From the NCBI GenBank assembly GCA_964537965.1, contig CAZIDB010000024.1, forward strand, positions 1-30,656: 30,656 nt of DNA. Direction: 5' to 3'. The notes under the pieces were generated by a model that ran no database searches, was not told the origin of the DNA, and saw nothing but the letters and a program-made list of their open reading frames with translations. Numbering within the stretch: the stretch's first letter is position 1; every line of letters starts with the position of its first letter. Made by a program: the position numbers and the translations under genes. Shown here one piece after another: positions 1 to 8,261 of the stretch. Origin of the DNA: SURF-24 sp964537965. GTDB lineage: Bacteria; Bacteroidota; Ignavibacteria; Ignavibacteriales; SURF-24.

Positions 1-610
1 AAAGTCCGGGCCAGCTTTCATGTATAATCCGGATTACTTCTATAATAAAATTTTCCAATCGTTCCGTCATTTTCTCGTTAGAAAGATAGCTACCTGTTGA
101 TGAATATCCTGTTCTGAAAAATGCAGTGCCCGGAGTTTGGGAATGCCAGACTAATGTATGACCACGGAAAGTAAAACCCTGCCTCTTTGCCCAGTTAAGT
201 TGTGCAATGATATTTCCGTTAAATGTAACCTTAGGGTGGACATTAATTGAATCTTTTATTGACTGAGTTGAGGCGGTATTATAAGCTGATGCACTTCCAT
301 TAATATCAACAATGTATGCCGGTTTCATCCAGTTGCCCGGGCTCATTGAGTTCATATGAAATTTTATAAGGTTACCACCGTTTGGAGCAGCAATACTGGA
401 TTGACCCGCCACATATGGATCTGTTGAAAAGCCAACATGAGCATAAGATAAAAGACAACCAATGTAAAAATCATTTTTAAAAACGTCTTTCAGTGCCGGT
501 ACATTTGTCTCAATCGCATCTGACTGTGCTCTTAGCTGGATGCATGATATGAAACCAATAATAATTGAAAAAATAAAAATCTTAATCCTGTTTTCTTTTA
601 TTTGAAGCAT
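1..610 (-). CDS. GH10 endo-beta-1,4-xylanase, N-terminal part (cut by window edge)
   Basis: This minus-strand frame opens with ATG at 610 and runs off the left edge after 203 codons. Residues 1-29 are a signal peptide (basic start, hydrophobic stretch IFIFSIIIGFISC, end LRAQ), so the enzyme is exported. Two GH10 landmarks follow: MNSMSPGNWMKP (about 86-97), the family's ENxMK-type substrate-binding loop, and RGHTLVWHSQTP (149-160), the strand-3 motif. The acid/base (WDVVNEA) and nucleophile segments would lie beyond the edge. GH10 enzymes cut the xylan backbone internally and tolerate decorated chains. The gene starts 23 nt after the GH30 stop and is the last visible member of the GH35-CE4-GH30-GH10 operon. 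The 30-residue stretch rich in S, A and N (about 104-133) is longer than in simple GH10 enzymes. The family call is firm; exact specificity is inferred. Confidence 0.88.
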   Translation of the reverse strand, partial: MLQIKENRIKIFIFSIIIGFISCIQLRAQSDAIETNVPALKDVFKNDFYIGCLLSYAHVGFSTDPYVAGQSSIAAPNGGNLIKFHMNSMSPGNWMKPAYIVDINGSASAYNTASTQSIKDSINVHPKVTFNGNIIAQLNWAKRQGFTFRGHTLVWHSQTPGTAFFRTGYSSTGSYLSNEKMTERLENFIIEVIRIIHESWPGL

Positions 611-633
611 TGATAAAACCCTTCTTGTTTTGA

Positions 634-2559
634 TTAATTTGAAATAAAAGTTGTAATACTTGAAGGCTCCAATTCATACATGAAATTTCCATCGGTTACA
701 TTTATGTCGTTTGCCTTTTCACAATTCCTGCTTGCTGATGTTGTATAAGGAGTAACACTGATTAGGCTCCCATTTACAATCTGGAAATTCTGTTCAACAG
801 AAACAGTTCCCATATTAACGGCAACAACAACCAGCTTACCATCATCGCTTTTATAACTTGTAACATAAACATTTCTTTGTGGTGCTGAACTGCATTTTAT
901 TTTGTGGTATTCAGGACGAATAAACCTTGAATACTGAGACATCACATAACCGCGTTTTGTAATAGCTCCACTTTCATGAATAGATCCATAGAATCTTATG
1001 ATGTACCACCAAACGTAAGCATTCATTCCAGCATTCATACAATCGTTCATTTCTTTTGCAGTATTCATTGCTCCTGCCCAGGTATTATCAAGGTCAAGAT
1101 GTTCAGTCATCCATAACTCTTTATTTTTTTCTGCTGCAAGAGGATAGCTTGTTAATCCTCCGCCATAGATATGTCCGCCAATAATAGCAACATTCTTTTC
1201 AGCATCAGGATCATTTAGAACAACATCAGAAATCATATGATTGAAATTAAATGATTCAGGCAAAATTATTCTTGTACCAATTGAAGCGCCATTCTCCTTT
1301 ACAAATTTCACCATCTCAGATGGTTGCCAATCGCAGGATTCATATGTAACTGTTACATCCGGTTCATTCTGAATTGAGATAGCATACAAAGGAACATTGT
1401 TCCTTGCCATATAATCAACAAAAGATTTTAAATGCGCAGCATATCGTGAATAAGAACTTTCTTTTAGGTAGCCACCAACAATATTATTATTACTCTTCAT
1501 ATATGCCGGCGGAGTCCACGGAGAAGCAAAAATTATTGCTCCGTATGAAGCTGCAAGTTTTGCAGTTGCTACATTGTAACCAAACTCCGTTTCGGAAGCA
1601 TTGTATGGTACACGTAAGCGTAGAATAGAAAAGCCTAATTTGCCATCACCTGTACCGAATGCTTTGTCTACCTGATCAGTTGTCATATCGGGTCGCCAGC
1701 GTAATATATTAGCCGCGCCAAATCCTCTTATTACCTGCTGTAAACTATCAGCATAAATATTTGCAGTATATGCTGAGGCTTGTGAGTTTACAACTATATT
1801 GATTGAGGTGTCATTGCTTACTTTAACATATTCGATTTGCTTTGAGATTATTTGAGGTAAAGTATTAGCCGTGTTCTTTATTCTAATAATGAAATATTTT
1901 ATCTCACTGGTCTCATCTATGTTATTTCCGGTTTTATAAATGAACGCCGGTTTATTCTGGTGCGAAAGATGTGAACTTGCAATTGCACCGGAATTAAATA
2001 CCATCTTCTTCACCTGCATTTCGTTGCCGGCTTTCAAACAATAAAAATAAATTCCGGTTGATACTTTACTGCCTAAATCATTTCTTCCATCCCATTGAAT
2101 TGAATTTATACCAGCGGGTTTTGATCCGACATTGTATTTTTTTACTTGTCTTCCAAGTACATCAAAAACTGTTATTTCCACTTCCGATGGAACCATCACT
2201 TCATAAGGAATAACCGTGGACGCTGAAAAAGGATTAGGATAATTTTGCGCAAGAGCGAACTTAGCAGGAATATTATCTTTGGGGTTAATTGATGTTACTC
2301 CATCAACAACTACTTTATAGAAACCGGTTGAATCTGTTATAGTATTATAAATTTTTCCATCGCCGCCCATATCTTCAAAAGAAACTGCTGCGTTTTGAAC
2401 CGGAGTAGACGATGTACTTATTATTCCGGAGATAGTAAACGTCTGGGAAAAATATTTACCGGAAAAAAGAATGAGATTAATGATCAACATCAAAAATAAA
2501 ATTTTACAAAGATTACTCTTATTCGATTTGATATTTGATTTATTCATCCGGTATCTCAT
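634..2559 (-). CDS. Secreted GH30 (subfamily-8-like) glucuronoxylanase with an N-terminal sorting-type domain
   Basis: Predicted endo-xylanase that recognises (methyl)glucuronic acid side chains. A signal peptide covers about residues 17-39. Residues 41-90 resemble a carboxypeptidase-regulatory-like beta domain. Residues 98-190 are a T9SS/FlgD-like sorting-type domain (QNYPNPF at 105-111, VFDVLGRQV, GIYFYCLKAG), unusually placed before the catalytic part. The GH30 barrel spans about 265-540, with acid/base E399 in SIQNEP and nucleophile E486 in LWMTEH. The WWYIIRFYG segment keeps W518, R522 and Y524; from memory of the family, these match the Trp, Arg and Tyr that bind the uronic acid in characterised GH30_8 enzymes. 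A C-terminal beta-sandwich follows (about 560-641), with no sorting domain at the C-terminus. M1 and M5 are both possible starts; neither has a clear Shine-Dalgarno. It lies 23 nt from each operon neighbour. The subfamily is an inference. Confidence 0.87.
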   Translation of the reverse strand: MRYRMNKSNIKSNKSNLCKILFLMLIINLILFSGKYFSQTFTISGIISTSSTPVQNAAVSFEDMGGDGKIYNTITDSTGFYKVVVDGVTSINPKDNIPAKFALAQNYPNPFSASTVIPYEVMVPSEVEITVFDVLGRQVKKYNVGSKPAGINSIQWDGRNDLGSKVSTGIYFYCLKAGNEMQVKKMVFNSGAIASSHLSHQNKPAFIYKTGNNIDETSEIKYFIIRIKNTANTLPQIISKQIEYVKVSNDTSINIVVNSQASAYTANIYADSLQQVIRGFGAANILRWRPDMTTDQVDKAFGTGDGKLGFSILRLRVPYNASETEFGYNVATAKLAASYGAIIFASPWTPPAYMKSNNNIVGGYLKESSYSRYAAHLKSFVDYMARNNVPLYAISIQNEPDVTVTYESCDWQPSEMVKFVKENGASIGTRIILPESFNFNHMISDVVLNDPDAEKNVAIIGGHIYGGGLTSYPLAAEKNKELWMTEHLDLDNTWAGAMNTAKEMNDCMNAGMNAYVWWYIIRFYGSIHESGAITKRGYVMSQYSRFIRPEYHKIKCSSAPQRNVYVTSYKSDDGKLVVVAVNMGTVSVEQNFQIVNGSLISVTPYTTSASRNCEKANDINVTDGNFMYELEPSSITTFISN

Positions 2560-2582
2560 TCTTCATCCGATATTTCAATTAA

Positions 2583-3896
2583 TCATTTCAAAAAAATAAT
2601 TTTCTTTGTGCTGAAGTAATCATCTGTTTTTAAATTGCAGAAGTATAAACCACCCGGCAGATTTGAACCATCAAACTGGATCGTGTATCTGCCCGGATTT
2701 AATCTTTTATCAACAAGCGTTTCAATTTCTCTTCCAAGTATATCGTAAATATTTAAAGTTACATGGCTGTTATTTTCCACCTGATAATTAATATTAGTAA
2801 CCGGGTTAAAAGGATTTGGAAAATTCTGGAATAATTCAGACTTCAGATTCTGAGGCGATACTTCGTAATTCAATCCTGTTGAACTGCTTTTTGAAATTGT
2901 TATCTCTCCCTCATCAGGTATAACATCAAAGGATATATATTTTACAGAACTGACTTCCACTATTTCCGATTCAATAATTTTTCCGTTCATTGTTACTTCC
3001 GAAGAAATCCAGCCTGAGGGAAGAATTCTTCTTACTGAGAGCGGGCAATTAAAAATCCCATTGTCAAGAGTATCAGTAACTGATAGAACAATTTTGTCTT
3101 CAGCTTTTGATAGCTCATTAATTGAAATACAATTTCGCTCATAAATATATTTTGCAACGTTCCCGAATGAGGTTACCCAGAATTTTGTTTTATTAGTATC
3201 AAGGTAAGTAAGTGCACCTCTTAATATATCGCCGGTAACAGGTGAATAGCCGCCATCATCATCAACACCATGCAGAAGGAATACAACCCAGCCTTTTGAA
3301 TTAACTGCCGAATTTGCTTTCGAATTAAAATCCTGAATTGTCTTAACACTTCCCTGTGTTCCGCAAATAACAGAGCTTATGTTAAACATATCAGTAGGAG
3401 TTTTTCTTTCAATTGAACCGGAACAAATTCTTCCTGCTATATAATATTTTTTAGTTATAGATAAATCACCTGTCTCACAATACGGATAAGCAATAGTTAA
3501 ACATTTTTGCCCGCTGATTTTTGCGTCTATCTGATCTTGTGAATTTTTTATTTCTGATGTCTGTTGGTCATTTGTTAAAGCACCAAGGTGAGGATGGCTT
3601 AAAGTGTGGCTTGCAACTTCATGACCATCATTAGCAGCAGATTTAAGTAATGTCCAGTTAGCAGATGACCAGTTTGTAACGGTAAAAAGAGTAAGCTGAA
3701 AATTAAACTCATTGAACATAGGAACAGCAACAGAGAATTGCTTTGGTGTTCCGTCATCAAATGTAAAACTGACAGCAGCGCTTTTAAATCCCTGCCAGGT
3801 ACCTACCTGGTACTCTGCATCGATTGTTTGCGCCAAATACCTGTCGGTAATTAGAGTTATACCGAGCAGCAAAAAAACATTTATTCTAAAAATCAT
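2583..3896 (-). CDS. Secreted CE4 polysaccharide deacetylase (probable acetylxylan esterase) with T9SS domain
   Basis: NodB-homology (CE4) metal-dependent deacetylase. Residues 1-22 form a signal peptide. The CE4 motifs are visible in order: TFDDG (45-49; D47 and D48 as catalytic base and metal ligand), SHTLSH (96-101; H97 and H101 as metal ligands), the AYPYC segment (136-140) and the VFLLHG motif with H209. A linker with a beta-rich segment (about 255-340) leads to a T9SS type A sorting domain (about 352-437, with QNFPNPFNP, IYDILGREI and GGLYFCNLK). CE4 members remove acetyl groups from xylan, chitin or peptidoglycan. Lying between GH35 and GH30/GH10, with 30-nt and 23-nt spacers, it most likely deacetylates xylan, but chitin or peptidoglycan activity cannot be excluded. 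No Shine-Dalgarno is visible before the ATG. Confidence 0.87.
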   Translation of the reverse strand: MIFRINVFLLLGITLITDRYLAQTIDAEYQVGTWQGFKSAAVSFTFDDGTPKQFSVAVPMFNEFNFQLTLFTVTNWSSANWTLLKSAANDGHEVASHTLSHPHLGALTNDQQTSEIKNSQDQIDAKISGQKCLTIAYPYCETGDLSITKKYYIAGRICSGSIERKTPTDMFNISSVICGTQGSVKTIQDFNSKANSAVNSKGWVVFLLHGVDDDGGYSPVTGDILRGALTYLDTNKTKFWVTSFGNVAKYIYERNCISINELSKAEDKIVLSVTDTLDNGIFNCPLSVRRILPSGWISSEVTMNGKIIESEIVEVSSVKYISFDVIPDEGEITISKSSSTGLNYEVSPQNLKSELFQNFPNPFNPVTNINYQVENNSHVTLNIYDILGREIETLVDKRLNPGRYTIQFDGSNLPGGLYFCNLKTDDYFSTKKIIFLK

Positions 3897-3926
3897 TTTG
3901 AAATAATTCAGTTTAGTTTCTTTTGA

Positions 3927-5579
3927 TTATTTGTATTTATATAGCTTCACTTTTTGCATACTGAAAATATTGCCCGGCAGATTAAGATGTCTTCCCTGGT
4001 GGCTCTGGTCGCCGTTCATTCGTAAGCCGGCTATCCATTTCCCATTTTCGTAATATCCTTCATCAATACTTGCAATGCCTGCGATGTAATCTGAATTAGT
4101 CTGAAATGTTACTATCAATCCGCGCCCTGCGATAAGAAATTCATCCGGGGCAAGCATAATAATCATTCCTCCGAATCTCGGATTGTCACCTTCTGTTCTG
4201 GCAGCATATTTCCAACTATAGGCATGAGAAAAATTAAAAATGTAATCTCCTAACTTTATCTGTTTCTTCTCATCGGCACTATCTAAAAGAACTCCCCTCA
4301 TATTTCCTTTACCCTGGTTTTCAATTATCAATGGTGTTAATTGTTCTAAAACTTTATACCCATTTGCAACCTGGCTATTCTCAGGATTCTCAAGTGATTC
4401 AATTGAGAATGGACTATAGCCTATAATATTATGCTCTGCGAATGCATAAAAAGCATTAGCCAGACTCTGGTCATTCCCAACTTCCGGAATGAACATTGGA
4501 TTGCCCTGCCTGTTAAATTTTGTAGTCCACTCAACAAAACTTTTGAAATAAATATCAGGTGAAAGAAAATCAATTTGTGGCGCAGCAGCTTTCCAGATAT
4601 CAAAAAGATGAGGCAATGGACCTGCGCTTGGATACTGACCAGGCTTATATCCGGGTCGTATCAGCGCTGCGTTAACATACATAGGCAAAGGATATTCTTG
4701 CTTACCTACTTGGGTTACATAGTTCACATATTTTCCAAAGTACCATGCTGTGAATATTTCATCAGTATGCAACCCTTTACCAAATATTTCTTCCCAAGTT
4801 CCTTTAGTTTTAAATCCATTCTTTTCCCAAACAGCCATGAATTCAGGGACAAGTTTATCTTTATTACTTACCAGATAAGTAATCAATTCTGCGGGAACAT
4901 CTTTATTAAATAATTTATTGGATTCATCACAATAATCACGAGCATCCGGCAGCATACCAATTTCATTTTCTACTTGCATCATCAGAACAGTACTTTCTTT
5001 TTCATCGATTGATTTAATATGTTTCATCAGCGCCGCAAATGTTTTAGCGTCCGCCTTCATACATTCATCACTAAAAGGAGTTACTATTTCCTGGGCTATT
5101 CCTTCTTTACTTCGCGAACGCGGAAATCTTTTCTGGTCTGTCTTTACCCAGTAAGGCACATAGCAGGACATACTGTTTTTCCATGTTCCAAACCAAAGAA
5201 AAACAAGTTTGATGTTATTTTTTCTTGCAGTAAAAATTATGCTGTTAACCAAAGTGAAATCGTATTTGCCTTCAACGGGTTCAACTAATTCCCAGTAAAC
5301 AGGTACAAGCAGAGAGTTCAGGTGCATCTTTTTAATTGATGGCCAGATTATGTTCATATAATTTAGATCAGATGCGCTTGAATTCCCTGTTTCACCTGCG
5401 AGCATTAAGAATGGCTTTTCATTTACAATTAATTGTACTGCCGCTTCATGCTTTTCAAGATGAGGATTTTTTTTATCAAAGTTACTTTTGCCTTGTTGTG
5501 CAATTAAGCTGATGTTAAAAAGTCCAAGCAAAGCAAGAACAGTTGATAACCTAAATATTCTTCCGGTTATGTATTTCAT
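3927..5579 (-). CDS. Exported GH35 (DUF5597-type) beta-galactosidase
   Basis: GH35 retaining glycosidase of the bacterial type that carries a C-terminal DUF5597 domain. Residues 1-28 form a signal peptide ending in SLIAQQ. The barrel begins near 45 (VNEKPFLMLAGE). The acid/base is E206 in MMQVENEIG and the nucleophile is E366 in MFIPEVGN. The final 120 residues are the beta-rich DUF5597 part (GDYIFNFSH, MIIMLAPDEF). The length of 550 aa suits the family. Characterised relatives, such as the Cellvibrio xyloglucan-locus enzyme, remove beta-galactose from side chains. There is no T9SS domain, so the enzyme is probably periplasmic, unlike the CE4 partner that follows 30 nt later. It is the first gene of the GH35-CE4-GH30-GH10 operon, downstream of two terminator-like hairpins. 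No Shine-Dalgarno is seen. Family is firm; the natural substrate (galactosylated xylan, galactan or xyloglucan) is open. Confidence 0.85.
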   Translation of the reverse strand: MKYITGRIFRLSTVLALLGLFNISLIAQQGKSNFDKKNPHLEKHEAAVQLIVNEKPFLMLAGETGNSSASDLNYMNIIWPSIKKMHLNSLLVPVYWELVEPVEGKYDFTLVNSIIFTARKNNIKLVFLWFGTWKNSMSCYVPYWVKTDQKRFPRSRSKEGIAQEIVTPFSDECMKADAKTFAALMKHIKSIDEKESTVLMMQVENEIGMLPDARDYCDESNKLFNKDVPAELITYLVSNKDKLVPEFMAVWEKNGFKTKGTWEEIFGKGLHTDEIFTAWYFGKYVNYVTQVGKQEYPLPMYVNAALIRPGYKPGQYPSAGPLPHLFDIWKAAAPQIDFLSPDIYFKSFVEWTTKFNRQGNPMFIPEVGNDQSLANAFYAFAEHNIIGYSPFSIESLENPENSQVANGYKVLEQLTPLIIENQGKGNMRGVLLDSADEKKQIKLGDYIFNFSHAYSWKYAARTEGDNPRFGGMIIMLAPDEFLIAGRGLIVTFQTNSDYIAGIASIDEGYYENGKWIAGLRMNGDQSHQGRHLNLPGNIFSMQKVKLYKYK

Positions 5580-5623
5580 TTTATAATAGTTTTAATTAAA
5601 AATCCGATACCGAATATTAACAA

Positions 5624-5656
5624 AACAGCCAGTCCATTTTCAACGGACAGGCTGTT
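5624..5656 (-). terminator. Rho-independent-type terminator just upstream of the GH35 operon
   Basis: The arms AACAGCCAGTCC (5624-5635) and GGACAGGCTGTT (5645-5656) pair over 12 bp with one mismatch around a 9-nt loop. On the minus strand the hairpin is followed by TTTTG. It lies in the 201-nt spacer between the repeat-protein gene and GH35 and would stop transcripts that escape the stronger hairpin at 5728-5766. Confidence 0.6.
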
Positions 5657-5727
5657 ATAATGGATTGAACATAGAGCCCGCACATTTTAATGTACAGGCA
5701 GAATTCTCAATTTATTATTTATGCAAG

Positions 5728-5766
5728 TAAAACAGGATTACCTATAAACCTTGTAATCCTGTTTTA
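5728..5766 (-). terminator. Strong terminator after the tandem-repeat protein gene
   Basis: The arms TAAAACAGGATTAC (5728-5741) and GTAATCCTGTTTTA (5753-5766) form a perfect 14-bp stem with an 11-nt loop. It begins 14 nt after the stop codon at 5781-5783, and the A/T ends of the arms provide a U-tract on the minus strand. It separates the TonB-receptor gene group from the GH35 operon. Confidence 0.8.
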
Positions 5767-5780
5767 TGCATAAGAGAAAA

Positions 5781-8088
5781 TTACTTTAAGAGAACAAGTT
5801 TTTTAACGCTTGTAAAATCTCCGGTCTTAATTGAATAGAAATATATTCCGGTAGAGAGATTTGAAGCGTCAAAGTTTACTTTATGATATCCGGCATCAAG
5901 AACGCCACTATATAATGTAGCTACTACTTTACCTACAACATCATAAACCACAAGTTTAACATCACCATTCTTTGGCAAAGCAAATTCAATAGTCGTTGAT
6001 GGATTGAATGGGTTAGGATAATTCTGACTCAATTCATAAACAGTCGGAATTCCTTTATCCATCTTTTCTACAGAAACTGCTAATGCAGAATCAACAGGAT
6101 CACCCATAGATACATAAAGATCTTCTATTGATAATTTTGTAGTTGTTGAATTACTTAAACCAATATTAAAGCTGTTAAATTTGCTTGTAGTCACCGGATT
6201 TTGATTATCAAGCATGATACTGCCAAAATGATAACCATCTTTATCAATGGTATATCTTATTTCATTCCCGGCTGCTTTTTTCATAATAGAAATTGCAAAA
6301 CTATAAGTACCTGCACCTGCTGCAACTCCCGATGGTTGTTGCAAAAGTGTGCTCATACCATAACTTCCGGCATCATTAGTACTGAACCACTCGCCGTTAA
6401 CTACAGCTCCGGCACTTGCGCCAGTTCCATTCCAGGTGGTAAGTGCATTTGAACCGCTATGTGGCAGTATTAAGTAGCCATAGTTATTTGTAGCAGCACC
6501 AGACCAACGTGTTGAGTCACCATTTTCAGGAGTAGTATCTTTGGTCAGATTTCCGGCATTAGTACTATAAAATAAACCAAGACGTAATGAACCTGGATCT
6601 TCAAATCCACCACCTTCAAGTTTCAATGTACCGGTTATTTTTAATGCTTTTTCAGTTGTTGGAGTAACATCAAGATCCATACTACCGCGCAATGCCGGTA
6701 ATACACCTGATGCAGCAGTACCGGACATTCCGGCATTACCAATTAAATCAGAAGCTTCAAATGACCAGTTACCATAATTATTTCCAATAAAGCCAAATCT
6801 ATCAACATAGAAATCTTCCCATGGTGCATCAATCATTGTAATTTCACTGTAATCTACCATCGCTGCTATTACGTTTACCTGTGTCCAACCGCCTGTATTT
6901 ACTCCGAAACATATTCCATTGAACTTTTGGGTTGTTGCCGTATCGATAACAGTACCGCCATACCAGTACTTCTTATCCTTCTCAACCAAATACCATTTTA
7001 TTTCGTTTTTGAAATCATCTACTTTACGAACTGATAATGCAAAATCATATGTCCCTGCTATTAGTTCTGCATTTCGTGGTGCCTGATTTATGGCTGCTAT
7101 CGGTTTACCATTATTACTCCAGGTACTTGCCCAGCNNNNNNNNNNNNNNNNNNNNNNNNNNNNNNNNNNNNNNNNNNNNNNNNNNNNNNNNNNNNNNNNN
7201 NNNNNNNNNNNNNNNNNNNNNNNNNNNNNNNNNNNATGCTTTTCCCTGGCTTGTTAATCCCCACTGGTCAACATAGTATGCTTCCCATGGCGCTTCTGGA
7301 ATATCAATTGGAGTACCTAAAACTGCACTGGCTCCTGTTATATTTACCTGAGTCCAGCCACCTGTATTTACTCCGAAACAAATTCCATTGAATTTCTGTG
7401 TTGTTGCCGTATCAATATCAGTACCGCCATACCAGTACTTATTATTTTCTTCAACTAAATACCATTTTATTTCATTTGTGAAATCATCTATCTTGCGAAT
7501 TGAAAATGCAAAGTTATATGTTCCAGTTACTAGTTCTGCATTTCGCGGTGCCTGATTTACAACGGCTATCGGTTTACCATTATTACTCCAGGTACTTGCC
7601 CAGCTGCCGTTATTTACTGTCCAGACTGTTCCACTTCCGCCATTTCCATTTGACATTGTACCTGTTCCTGTCCTTGGGTGGAATCCATAGCCGGAACCTG
7701 TTGTTCGAATCCAAACAGCAGAATCTGTTAATGCATTTTTAAGTGTGTCATCTGCATGATATGTAATTGCATATCTGAGTGGAGTATAAGTATCTCCTCC
7801 ACCAGTTGCTCCTACAAATTGAATTTTACCTGTAACAACAACTGCCTGATCTGTGGTTGCTTCAAGAGTTCCAAACTCACCACGAATTGTTGCCCAACCC
7901 GGTAAAGGGTTTACTCCACCAATGCTGGCGTTACCAGCAGGAGTAGATGCATCATTCATAATTTTCCAGGCTTTCCCCTGGCTTGTTAAACCCCATTGAT
8001 TAACAAGAGTCTGAGCCTGAATTGTTACTACATCCATGACAAAAAATGCCGTAACAATTATCAGTAAAGTATAAAATAACTTTTTCAT
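5781..8088 (-). CDS. T9SS-exported tandem-repeat surface protein, interrupted by an assembly gap
   Basis: One gene, I infer, spanning the N run at 7136-7235. It has a signal peptide (MKKLFYTLLIIVTAFFVMDV...QAQ) and a strong Shine-Dalgarno (AAGGAG at 8093-8098). Three beta-rich modules of roughly 220-245 residues follow. Modules 1 and 2 are near copies: in the 91 residues from WASTWSNNGKPIA onward, 75 are identical by hand count. Shared landmarks are QWGLTSQGKA, NEIKWYLVE, KYWYGGT and NGICFGVNTGGWTQVN. Module 3 (from YVDRFGF, near 6813) is diverged. The C-terminus is a T9SS type A domain (SQNYPNPFNP, VVYDVVGKVV, GIYFYSIKTG, VKKLVLLK). No catalytic motif is recognised. The modules look like jelly-roll or lectin-like binding units, and the position after the TonB receptor and beta-helix genes suggests surface glycan binding. 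That function is inference. A TTG near 6989 is not a real start, because homologous sequence continues upstream in frame to the gap. Confidence 0.75.
7136..7235. other. Assembly gap (100 N) inside the tandem-repeat gene
   Basis: Exactly 100 unknown bases. The flanks match the first repeat module at 7605 and 7967, so the homologous missing segment would be 363 nt (121 codons), which restores the reading frame; 100 nt would not. It is probably a collapsed repeat with a placeholder length. Confidence 0.95.
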
Positions 8089-8197
8089 AATACTCCTTTA
8101 TTTATTAATAAGAAAAAGAAACAATTACGAATTTGATCCCTCTCTTTTTTGCCACATTATCATCATTTAAAAGAATCATATGTTGCAAAAATTTTAT

Positions 8198-8243
8198 CAT
8201 CCCGGTTCCAGAGTAAGCTTTTCAAAATCTCTGGCCCGGGATG
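8198..8243 (-). terminator. Terminator after the beta-helix gene
   Basis: The outer arms CATCCCGG and CCGGGATG and the inner arms CCAGAG and CTCTGG form a long GC-rich stem with a small internal bulge and a 15-nt loop. It begins 18 nt after the stop at 8262, and the minus strand continues ATAAAATTTTT. It makes read-through into the repeat-protein gene only partial. Confidence 0.75.
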
Positions 8244-8261
8244 AAGGAGGAGGAGTAAAAT

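Noticed and set aside
6984..6989. TTG near 6989 as the start of a separate gene
   Set aside because: The same frame continues upstream to the gap with clear homology to module 1, so this is internal.
7136..7604. Repeated DNA in 6835-7604 as a CRISPR array or mobile element
   Set aside because: The repeat is in frame, encodes homologous protein modules and has no spacers, terminal inverted repeats or transposase.
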